Source: Pogona vitticeps (lineage: Eukaryota > Chordata > Lepidosauria > Squamata > Agamidae). Taken from it: a DNA stretch of 64,000 nucleotides. The number at the start of each line of letters is the position of its first letter. Position 1 is the first letter of the stretch. The stretch spans positions 22,012,747-22,076,746 of the forward strand of contig NC_135794.1 of assembly GCF_051106095.1 (NCBI RefSeq), written 5' to 3'. The notes beneath the pieces are model-generated. The model was not told where the DNA came from and made no database searches. It worked only from the letters and a program-made list of their open reading frames with translations. Of the stretch, positions 54,700 through 64,000 are shown piece after piece. The position numbers and the translations under genes are program-made.

Positions 54700-55700
54700 G
54701 GGGGGGAGAAGGACCCCTGACTCCAGGCCGCCCAGAGGCTGGTGAGGAACTGAAGGCAGCCCAACCTCTGGCTTCATTGCCCCGGAGACCCTCCCGCGCA
54801 CAGACAGACACCCACCCACCCCAAAGAGCTTCTCACCCCCATCTCTGAGAACGTCGCTCTTCCTGACGCGGCCCCTGAAGGGGTCGAGGAGGGGGGAAAA
54901 AACCCAGACCCAGAGGCTCATTCAGGGGCACCACAGGCAGCCTCCAGCAAAGAAGAGCCCACGGGTCTAGGGGTGTCTGGGGGGGGAGAGCCACTGAGGT
55001 CCCCTGAAGGCACCTCCCAGGGAGGAGAAGGAGGAGGAGGTCAAAAAAAGGGGGGGGGGCTGCTGCTGCTGCCTCCCCGGCCTAGCTCAGCCCCTCATAC
55101 AGAGAGGCAACAGGCAGCCTCCTCCTGGGGGGGGTGTCTCTCCTCTCCTCGCCTCCGACTCCCACGGCCGGGCTTTAAGGGGTGCCCAGGGGAGGCTCGC
55201 CGCCGCCTCCTTCCCCTCACAGGCTGCCACCCCCCCCCACACACACACACACACCCCTGGAGCCCGAGCCCGGGGCGCTCACTTTCCAGAGGGACCCGCC
55301 GGCGCCATCTTTCCGCCGAGGGAAGAACCAACGAGTGGCGCGCGGGTCTTCCCGCAGCAAGCCTGGCAAGAGCGTCCCCGGTCCAAACCGGAAGCTGGCC
55401 GCGCCATCCACACCCCCCTCCACGTGAGCCCTTCCCTCCCACTGGCGCTTTCTCTGGGCAGCGGCCCCTGGCGGGCGGAGGGCGCGACGTTCGCTCCCGA
55501 CCCTTCTCTCTCTCTCTCTCTCGCTTCCTGGCTGCCATGGCAACCGCCTCCTGGCCTCGGAGGGCGCTATGGCAACCAGGTGTCTAGGAGGGAGGCCACC
55601 TCCTCCTCCTCCTCCTCCTCCCGGCGCTTTGCCTGGAGCATCTTCGGAAGGGCCCAGCCTCTTCCTTCAGGGGATGGCACAAGAAGGGCAGGGCTGGGAA
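54700..55700. promoter_or_regulatory. GC-rich promoter region of DET1
   Basis: CpG-dense, simple-sequence-rich DNA upstream of DET1. A YY1-type AAGATGGCGCC on the minus strand (55301-55311) lies just before a good donor, GGAAA/GTGAGC at 55283/55282. A noncoding first exon ending at about 55283 and spliced to the large coding exon is therefore plausible. The exon itself is inferred; only motifs and composition are seen. Confidence 0.55.
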
Positions 55701-56026
55701 AAGTTACTTTTTTTGGCTGGGGGGGGGGGAGAACGACCTACAACTCCCAGAATCCTGGGCAGTGGATGATGGGAGTTGTAGTCCTCTCCAAAAAAAAAGA
55801 AGAGAGAGTACCCTTTCCACCCTTTCTTAAAGCGATGGGGCTATGGCGTCCACCGTGCCACGATCAGAAACCCCACTTATGGCAATTTCTTTTCATTTCA
55901 CATATTACAGCCGTGGACGTAGAATGCCAGTCCCCTCCAGGTTGCCATGCCAACCGCCCTCACCCGTTGGATGCCTTGCCGCTGCCTAGCAGGATGCCAT
56001 GACAACCTTAGGCACCATGACAACAT
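55533..56026. promoter_or_regulatory. Cluster of RFX X-box-like motifs upstream of DET1
   Basis: TGCCATGGCAACC at 55533-55545, CTATGGCAACC at 55567-55577, GTTGCCATGCCAACC at 55941-55955, ATGCCATGACAACC at 55994-56007 and ACCATGACAAC at 56013-56023. All resemble the RFX half-site pair GTTGCC(N)GGCAAC. The first and third are the closest matches. Confidence 0.4.
55738..55781. repeat. MITE-like palindrome with ACTACAACTCCC motif upstream of DET1
   Basis: CTACAACTCCCA (55738-55749) and its perfect complement TGGGAGTTGTAG (55770-55781) surround GAATCCTGGGCAGTGGATGA. Motif resembles the ZNF143/SBS site. Confidence 0.6.
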
Positions 56027-56029
56027 CTC

Positions 56030-59000
56030 TCCCCCCCCCAGCATGTAGTCTCTCTCTCTCAACCCCTCATCCTCCCTCTCTCCTTCCTCCCTTTTCACAC
56101 ACACGCACACACACACGCCAACAGGTCATAGCAACAGCCCCTTCCATCATCCACCCATTCCCACAAACCGCTATCCCAAAAGCATACTTGGAAAAGTGGG
56201 ACACCTCAGTAGAAGCTCTTCCCCCAAGAGGCTTCCGTCCTCAGTGTCAAGCATCAACAACTCCCAATAACCCTTGCCATTACGGGAACACAATATGATG
56301 ATGGGTATTCTCTGTAAGTGCTCGAAAACAGGCAGAAATGCACCTTTGATAGTAATAAACGTCCTGGTACAAGAGACACATTAACTCCTCTATTGCTTTA
56401 CTCTTCAACAAAGACATTTGAATCTCCACAGGTCGCAAAGACTTCTGGTGCTTAAGGTAGATCTCGGACCCACCGGTAGATCTGAGTGATCTGCAGTAGA
56501 TCTCCAAGGGTTTCTGAGACTAGGGATTTAAAAAACTGCAGGTAAATGCCAGAAGCCAAAAATTCATAATAATTCTGTGTTGAAGCGCATGTTATACAGA
56601 TTGCTTCTTTCAGTGCTTGTCATTGGCGCCATAAAGGGAGCTGCTGCCTTTTATCCCATCTTCGTGCAGCTCTGATGTTCTGCTTAAAGAATGTTGTAAT
56701 TTGTCATAATTTAGATTTAACTCTGTGTGTGTTTGTGTGTGTGTGTGCGCGCGCAAGCTCATGGCAGGTTCAGTTCAGTGCCTAGGTATGTTTCCACCTT
56801 GTCTCAAGTTACTGCACAGCATGGCTGTACTTCCCACAGTCATTATTTTCCATGGCTTTGGAGATGATGACATGCTGATTGTGCCTGGCTGGGAAATCCT
56901 GGCCCATCCTTGATAACAGTCCTGCGGTCCCAAAAACGTTCACCAGAGACACAGGTTGCGCATCTGAATGGGAGCTGAGTCAATACACGGTTGCATATTA
57001 CAGCTCCTAACCGCTGTCTGAGAATTATTCTGCTCAGCTTCGCGATCCAAAATGCAGAGCAGGAGGTATAGCATGGAGCTGACCATTGCCTTCTCTGCCA
57101 GTCATGGTGTTACTGCTTTCCTCTCTTCCCCTTGCAAGTTTTAGGGGTGGTTGGCTTAGTTTTAGCCATGTAATAAGTTTGGATGTTGGGGGCGGAAATC
57201 TTGCTTGAGTTCTTATGTCAATGTTTAGAAAATATGTTTTAGCAGGAGGTTAAAAGGATCAATATCCCTGCTGTGTTATTGACCGTTTGAGTCCAACTCA
57301 AAACTCCATGGGTCTTCTTGCATCGACTCTAAAAAAATGGCTTAAATCGAAAAATCCCATTTTTGGAATATTATGAAACAAGGGGGCAGTTGGACCTGAT
57401 ATGTGTTGAGAATACCCCCTGGATATAATCATTTGTAGATCCTTTTTGCTCTCTTGCAGCCAACAGTCATCACAGATTTGCCTATACGCTTATGTCTCCT
57501 TGGAGTATTTTTGGTTCTTGGTAGATCTATATTTGCTGTTGGCTTTGTGTGTAGACTGCTAGGCAAAAATGAAATTATCGCCAACGGCCTTACAACCGGT
57601 CACCCTCCAGGCATCTTGGACTACAGCTTCCATAAACATTCGCCAGCCTGGCCAATTCTATCTGGGGTTATGTGAGTTGTAATCTAGCACCTTTGGAACA
57701 CACCAAGGTGCTATATACCAAACCCAGCCTTCCAGATTCCGATGTCTTCCATTTGGGATGTAAATCCTGTCAACAGCATTTGATATATTTCTCAGTGCCT
57801 CTACATGTTGACTGGACATGATGGCAGCTATGGCTGAACAGATCTTCAGAGTACCGACTTCCTGACAGTGGATCTCTAAACAGAGAACAAGGGGTCAGGA
57901 TTTTATAAGTTTTTGAGCCTCTGTAACTGCCATATACTTTTGTAACCTCTTTCATACACAAATAGTTAGCTACACAGTTGCCGTATTTGCACTGAAACCT
58001 GAAGGAATATGTGCCATGCTGCTGATTTACAGATACTTCTGTGTTACATGAACAGCAAAGGAATATTCAGTGTTGATATTTCAAGCAGATTATTTACACA
58101 CATCCTAAGCAATGTTCTCTTGAAACTGTTATCCCTCACCACAAAGGCTTGCCAACTAGCTCCACAAATTCAACACTCTGCCTCCTCTGAGGAACTGTTC
58201 CAGCTGCCGAATTACCTTTGTCCAACCCTCCCATCCTCAGTTGTGTAGCTATGAGGTGGTGGACTTGTAGTGTTTATGGGAAGTGTGTTGCTGGCAGCCA
58301 AAGATAATCAAAGGACATACAGCAAATATGCCAGATAAAAGTCCTGAGGGCCCTTTCTCTTTAAGATATTGAAAATATCTCTGTGTATGCAGGATTGAAG
58401 GCCAGAACTTTCAGAATAGCAGGAAGTATGATATTATCCATAACCATGATCCATCTCGGGCTTTCTGATTCTTTCCGGAATTAGTTGCAAACCTCTCAGT
58501 GATTGGGAGAGAACTGGTTTCCCCAAGAACAGTTTATGATTGCAAGCTATATCTGCTCTGAAGCTAGATATTTAAGGGTGGATTGGTCTTGAATGAGCAG
58601 TTAAGAGCCATTGATGTCATAAAAGACCTGATCTTCCTTTGTTGATAGAGACCAATCCAGCTTCCTGCCTTTTTTTGGAGTTTTCTTTTAGGGAATGATG
58701 GTATCAGAGCAGCCATTCTGAGCATCTGCATTTCCAAATTTGCCATTACACTGCTGGATATGAAACATAACTGAGCAAAAAAAATATTAGAGATCAGAAT
58801 TTGGTTCGAGGGAAAACACTTAAGATTCACAGCAATTTATTCGAAAGAATAGAACTGTCAGAACAAGAATCAGGGAGAAATTAAATCAAGTACTCGTCAC
58901 ACCCTGAGAAATGATGAACCACCTCAGGATGATCTTTATGTGAAACAATACGAGAGGACGCGGGGAGCCTTGGAGTTTGAGGCCAGAGACCGGCATGATG

Positions 59001-61380
59001 GAGAGATCACACAAGTGAAGTATTTGTGTAAGAGTGTCGTCGTGCTGGAAGGTATAGAGGTCTGCATATGGAAGATGTATCAAGAAGAGGAACTATTCAT
59101 TCTGTGTTTGTGCATGTGCTTCGTTTTATTCCGCTTGAATAATGCTTGGTCAAGGACAAGGAAAAACTTTGCCAGCATGGTTTCATATGTCAGGAGTTGA
59201 CCTCACTCCTTTTACTCTGACGTGTGATGTTCTTGGACTATAAAAACCGCAGAGCATGGCTTGCTTTCTGGAAGCAAGCCTCTCTCTCTTTTTGCTCCTA
59301 GAGTAAATGACTGCAAATGAAAGGAACGAGAAGGTCAAAAACGGGTCTTCTGTTCCTTAATAATAGGGAACCTATTAATTGAGGAATTTATCCAACATCC
59401 GATGTTTCCCCTGTTCTGTGGTTTGGTGGCGTGATCCTGGATTCGTCACCTCCCTTACCCCTCACCATTGTTGGGAAAGAAAGCCTCTGCGAATAAATAC
59501 CTGGAGCTGCCACCAAGGAAAGGGGGGGGGGGAGACAGAGTTTTCTCATTGTGGAGCAGATGTGGCCAGGGAAGAGCAAACAAAACAGAAAAGGTCAGAC
59601 GTCTGAATGCCACCCACTGTCTTGAGAGGAAGTGGGGGCAGCAAGGCAGTGAGGCTCCAGATTATTTCTGTTACAAAAATTGTGTGCGTGTGTGTGTGTT
59701 ACCTGTCATCCCCCCCCCCCAGGATATTCCCCAATTATGAAGTTGTCCTAAGCTGGACCTGTACAGATCTTTAGTTAACTGCTCATCATCAATCATCTGT
59801 AGGCAAGAAACGCTGTGACTTGGAAGGGGGGGAAAGACATAGCAGTACATTGGTACAAGTCAAGGGGAATATGAGGACCTCTGAAAGGGGCTTCTTTCCT
59901 TTTCAAAGCGAGAGAGGAGGGTCCCTGCTTGTTATTTTTTTTTTTAACCAAGACTTCACATTCATTGGAAAAGAAGTACATAAGGTCCAACAGGGTGAGA
60001 ACCTCAGGTGATTCGGAGGGAGCAAATAACTCTCATCATTTCCGGTGCTGAACTGAGGTATTTTCTGGAGCATGATTAACTCATTTATTTCCGCCATGGC
60101 TACAAAAAAACCAAAAAAACCATCTCCGGTCCAGTTAGCAGAGTGTGAGTCGAGTGATTAGTGTCTTCAACCCTCTGAAATATGAAAATGCCCAGCAAAC
60201 CGCCTAAGCACAACAATTTCACAGAGACTCTTGACTTAAGGAAACAAGGAAGCTACTGTAGAAATCTTTTTGCCCAAAGAGAGATTTGTGAAAATCTGGA
60301 GAAAGAGAATGAAGGTGAATGAATGTCACTTCCCAGACTTCAAACTGGGCACAAAGCAGTAGCAAGGTGTGTTTTTCTGCACTACGATGGAAGTAGGAAA
60401 CAAACACACCAAAGAAGACATTTCTAGCTCCTTTTTTGTGCTGAGGGATCATCTCCCCCAGATTCTCTCCTTCTTGTTCTTGATCTAAGGGGAGATATTT
60501 AAGAGTGTGGCCCTTGATCCTGTCATTCTACTGCTTTGCATCTCTACTACTTCGTTCTTTTCTGCTGCGCAAGGAGATCCAATCTTTGGGTCTAACATTG
60601 AATCGCCCTGTCCCTAAGCGATCTGCCTATCAGAAAAAAAAAATTAAAATGTACCAGACAAGTCCCGTCTTAAAAAAAGAAAAGGAAAAAAAAAAGTCTT
60701 TTCTCTGATCCATCCATTAAAAGTTCTTTGAGCCGTTTTGAGGTCAGAAGGAGCCGTTCTGAGCATCAGGATGTGTGCCTTGTTGGATTCTAGCAATTGA
60801 ATTCCTTCCACTGATTAGGCGATCATGCTGGCCAAATTGTATTTGGCTAATGGTGCATCCGTTGGCTTAGATTCTGCCTGTCAATATCCCTCGGTGGGGT
60901 GTCAGGATTGGGCAAGCTTTGTTGCTGGAACAGGTGCAGGCAAGAAGGAGATGAAGAGGGATGCGGGGATAAATTTGTCACGGAGGGAGATAGAAATTCA
61001 TGGCCCTCTGGCAGTTGGATGATGCCAACCCAAAAGCCATTTGTTTTCCTGGTCTGATGTGTTTTCTTGGGGCTTCCAGACTGCCACGGGAGCCAGATCT
61101 TGTCATAACCATTGTTCTCTAGTGAGTATGACCCGGGGCGCTTCATTGCAACTGCCTGAGGCAGGACACGGTGTGCTCATTCTGAAATGTAACGCATTCC
61201 GGAGTGGGCAGGTTGGCTCTAAAGCCCAGAGATGGTTTAAAAGATTGGTATTGATATTATTTGAAATACCCAACTACCGTAGGTTGGAATCTTCTTGGTC
61301 TTCACCTGGTGGGTCTTCCTCTCCCTTCATGTGAGCCTAAAATTAACACGTTAAAAGTAATGGCGTTACTTGCATTGCTT
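56030..61380. other. Intergenic, no gene
   Basis: No recognised exon of AEN or any other gene. Contains a GT run (56725-56750), a hAT-like arm (57612-57690) and a TATA-like element (59239-59246). Confidence 0.4.
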
Positions 61381-61384
61381 TACT

Positions 61385-61535
61385 GAACTGCTGGATAGCC
61401 CAATGGTTCAGGCATCTGGCTACAGAACCAGAGGTTGGGGGGTTGATTCCCCCACGATGCCTCCTTGACAGGGGCTGGACTTGATGATCCCATAGGGTCC
61501 CTTCCAGGTCTGCAACTCGAAGATTATTATTATTT
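61385..61535 (+). mobile_element. tRNA-head SINE with CR1-like tail, copy 2
   Basis: Head CTGGATAGCCCAATGGTTCA and B-box GAGGTTGGGGGGTTGATTCC are tRNA-like; the tail GGGCTGGACTTGATGATCCC and CCCTTCCAGGTCTGCAACTC resembles a CR1 LINE 3' end, suggesting CR1 mobilised this SINE. Confidence 0.65.
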
Positions 61536-61964
61536 CTATTTATAGTGACAAGGGGCATAAATATCCCCTTTCCCCCAGCACGGATGTCACTTCCTTCTAT
61601 ATAATAAGTAACGTTTTCTCATAAATTGTTATTGCTCAAACTGGCAAGCAGCAAGAACAATTTCTTTTCAGAAAGTAACTTTGCAATTACTTTTATGTCA
61701 TTTCCAATTAATCCCCCACTCATCTTCCCAGATACCGGACGATATTTTTCACTCCACAGCCACCGACCCTCCTCACAGTATCATTTATTAGACACAGTAC
61801 AAAGGGATCTTTCTTTGCTGAATCAAGGCCGGAGTTTGCAAGATCCACTCTGCAATTCAATCTCAATTTAAGGGAACTCTCCAAAGTCCTGAAATTATCT
61901 TGATACCAGGACTCAGAGCTACTTGGACACATCCTGTAATGGCTTGCATTTTTTTCCCCCATGG

Positions 61965-62177
61965 GCTATCCATTCTGAGTTCCGGTGACCTTTCAGAGGG
62001 TTTTCTAGGTAGAGAGTTCTCAGCGGTGGTTCTGCCATCCTCTTCTTTTGGGGGACACCCTGGGGCCGTGCAGCTTGCCCTCGGCTACACAGCCTGGCTG
62101 TTTTCCTAGGAAGCTCAGTGGAAAACCCAACTCCCAACCTCTGGTTCTCCAGCCACTCACCAAGCTATCCAGCGAGT
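61965..62177 (-). mobile_element. Sauria-type SINE
   Basis: The minus strand reads CGCTGGATAGCTTGGTGAGT, GAGGTTGGGAGTTGGGTTTT, GGCAAGCTGCACGGCC and a tail ending AGAATGGATAG; the order matches the copies at 38820 and 3498. Confidence 0.7.
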
Positions 62178-62670
62178 TGTAAAGTTAGGACTGGAGTGAC
62201 TTGATCAAACTGGAATGATCAACCTGCTTTGCTCCCATGTGCTCTTTCCTCTTCTTCAAACCCAGCGCTGTTTCACTTTTCCCTTCCTCTCCCGTACCCT
62301 GTCTTTTCCTCCTCTCCTCTGCTCATTTTCTTTGGCATTGCTCTTTCTTTCCTTCTCCCTCCGCCCCGGTAGGGGTTCAGCCTTTCTCCTCTGCCTGGTC
62401 TGCTCCCCACTGTTCCCAGTCAGTAAGACCTGCCCCCTGCCACTCCCCACCATTCTTTCAACTTTTTGAAGAGCCCAGGAGATTGGCAGCCAGACTTGGC
62501 AGTTCTCCGCAGCCTGTGGTTCTTTCTACCTCCTGGAGATGCCTAGAGGCCCTCTGGAAATTAATGAATAAGTCAGGGCTAAGTACAGTTTCTTCAGCGC
62601 GCATGCCAAATTCCATCTGTCCCATTTTCATGTTCTGGATGGGCGGTGGAAACAGATATACATGGAGCGC

Positions 62671-62832
62671 ATGGAGACATTTCCTTCCTTCCTTCCTTCC
62701 ATCTCTTCATTCTTTTGTTCTTTCCTTTCTTCTTTCTCTTTTCCTTCCTTCTATCTTTCTATCTTTTCCTTCCTTCTATCTTTCCACTTTCTATCTTTTC
62801 CTTCCTTCCTTCCTTCCTTCCTTCCTTCCTTC
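62671..62832. repeat. (CTTC/CTTT)n polypyrimidine array
   Basis: Degenerate CTTC repeats with CTTT and CTAT variants, adjoining the pure TACC array. Confidence 0.9.
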
Positions 62833-62960
62833 CTACCTACCTACCTACCTACCTACCTACCTACCTACCTACCTACCTACCTACCTACCTACCTACCTAC
62901 CTACCTACCTACCTACCTACCTACCTACCTACCTACCTACCTACCTACCTACCTACCTAC
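62833..62960. repeat. (TACC)n array, about 32 units
   Basis: An uninterrupted CTAC/TACC run of about 128 bp. It creates long artificial Leu-Pro-Thr-Tyr open frames. Confidence 0.97.
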
Positions 62961-63084
62961 ATTTCTTTCTTCTCCCTCAGTCTTGCTATACTGTATTGCC
63001 AACTGGCAACAACTCTCTGTTATCAGGATTCCAAATCAATCAATGCACAAATTGGAAAAGACCAAACATGTGAGCCGTTGATAT

Positions 63085-63265
63085 GTTTCATCAATCAGGG
63101 CCGACTGACGGCAACTTAACAGGATTCTCAAGATATGGGGAATGCTTAAGGAGTGGTCTATCATTGCTTAGGTCCAGTCAACTTCCATGACCAAGAGTGG
63201 ATTCGAACTCAGGTCTTCTGAGTTCCTGGTCCAGCACTCCATCCACGACACCACACCGGCTCTCC
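63085..63265 (-). mobile_element. Sauria-type tRNA SINE
   Basis: Minus-strand head GAGAGCCGGTGTGGTGTCGT, then TGGAGTGCTGGACCAGG and the B-box GAGTTCGAATCC, is a classic tRNA-like promoter; body and tail follow to the left. Confidence 0.7.
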
Positions 63266-63269
63266 CTTT

Positions 63270-64000
63270 AACAACAAGCCTCGGAGCAAAATGTTTGCCT
63301 CCCTTCTGTTATTGGGAACTTTTTTAGAGGACAACAGAGCACGGACTCCCTGAACTGGTCAATATTTTATGGCGTATGGGCCATCTAACTAACTCTGTAA
63401 CCACTCCAGAAGTTTCATGGACACAGGGAAACTTTGTGTGGCGAACTTTGTCCAGGATGCTCTCAAAAGATAAACAGTTTTTTTTTTAATGAGCAGCTAA
63501 TGCCTGGGAAATGAGGGAAAGAAACATTAAGTGCTGCTTAAAGAATCCCGGCCTTGAAATGTGACTCAGGTTGGAGAGGAGAAATTGCTGTATTCCAGCT
63601 AAACTCTTATACAACAATTAGCTTCTGCATTTCCATTATATGCGCCGTCTTCAGAACAACTTCATACCCCAACCTTTGTCATGATTGTCATCATCTGTTT
63701 TCTTAGTCCATTCCCTCCTTCCGGGAAAAAAAAAAAAACAATAAGGAGGCACAACAGGCTTGGCTGGCAGGCTTACTTTTCGAGTAAAGCCTTTGAGATG
63801 GCTCACCCCCTCCTTGAATCTTGTTCACAAAGTTATAAAAAATACCAATCACTCCCATCAGAAGTGAGGTTTTCTGCTTTCCCTTGTTCTGACACCATTT
63901 AACACCCAATGCCATTGTGAAGGGTCTGAGAATCCCCCCACCCTGCAAATCAGCCAAATAACAAATTTCTCTTCTGTACTTTTGCTGAATGCCCCTCTCT
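63270..64000. other. Intergenic, nothing recognised
   Basis: No gene or family repeat recognised. Confidence 0.45.

Noticed and set aside
54973-55587. 204-codon open frame in the DET1 promoter region
   Set aside because: GC-rich DNA has few stops; the protein is Pro/Gly/Arg-rich low-complexity and overlaps the inferred DET1 first exon on the other strand.
62833-62960. CRISPR-like or satellite array
   Set aside because: It is a simple tetranucleotide repeat without spacers.
62237-63073. 278-codon open frame on the plus strand
   Set aside because: Its length comes from polypyrimidine and TACC repeats, which lack stops in all frames; no domain is seen.
63198-63265. True tRNA gene
   Set aside because: The tRNA-like head belongs to a SINE with body and tail; it lacks a complete cloverleaf.
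56030-64000. AEN exons expected right of DET1
   Set aside because: No exonuclease-domain sequence was recognised; the gene probably lies beyond the window.

Overview
This is nuclear DNA from a vertebrate, most likely a squamate reptile (lizard or snake). Three intron-containing protein genes can be reconstructed with consistent splice sites. The rest is intergenic or intronic DNA rich in squamate-type repeats: Sauria-type tRNA SINEs, RTE/BovB LINEs, CR1 LINE 3' ends, palindromic DNA-transposon MITEs, a Penelope-like fragment, and long CA/GT and tetranucleotide microsatellites. I cannot name the species.

Layout: 1-18.85 kb is gene-poor and filled with repeats. MRPL46 (mitochondrial ribosomal protein mL46) lies on the minus strand at 23,285-19,019 in four coding exons. 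MRPS11 (mitochondrial ribosomal protein uS11m) lies on the plus strand at 24,362-29,262 in six coding exons. Their start codons are 1.08 kb apart, head to head, across a GC-rich shared promoter region with NRF1-, YY1- and ETS-type motifs, as expected for a bidirectional promoter of nuclear genes for mitochondrial translation. From 29.3 to 45.3 kb I find no recognised gene, only repeats (including a BovB fragment and a U2 snRNA-derived fragment) and one unexplained open frame. DET1 (substrate-module subunit of the CRL4-COP1 ubiquitin ligase) lies on the minus strand with four coding exons between 54,416 and 45,278 and a GC-rich promoter region near 54.7-55.7 kb. From 56 to 64 kb there is no recognisable gene.

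The order MRPL46-MRPS11-DET1 and its orientations match the human chromosome 15q25-26 block (NTRK3, MRPL46, MRPS11, DET1, AEN), so this is conserved synteny. No NTRK3 or AEN exon was recognised here.

The most unusual signals are a hammerhead-ribozyme-like core in the Penelope-like fragment (about 7.1 kb), a family of hAT-like MITEs carrying ZNF143/SBS-like motifs that sits in or next to all the promoters, a duplicated ETS/YY1-like module upstream of MRPS11, and a cluster of RFX-like motifs upstream of DET1. I see no complete new multi-gene system.
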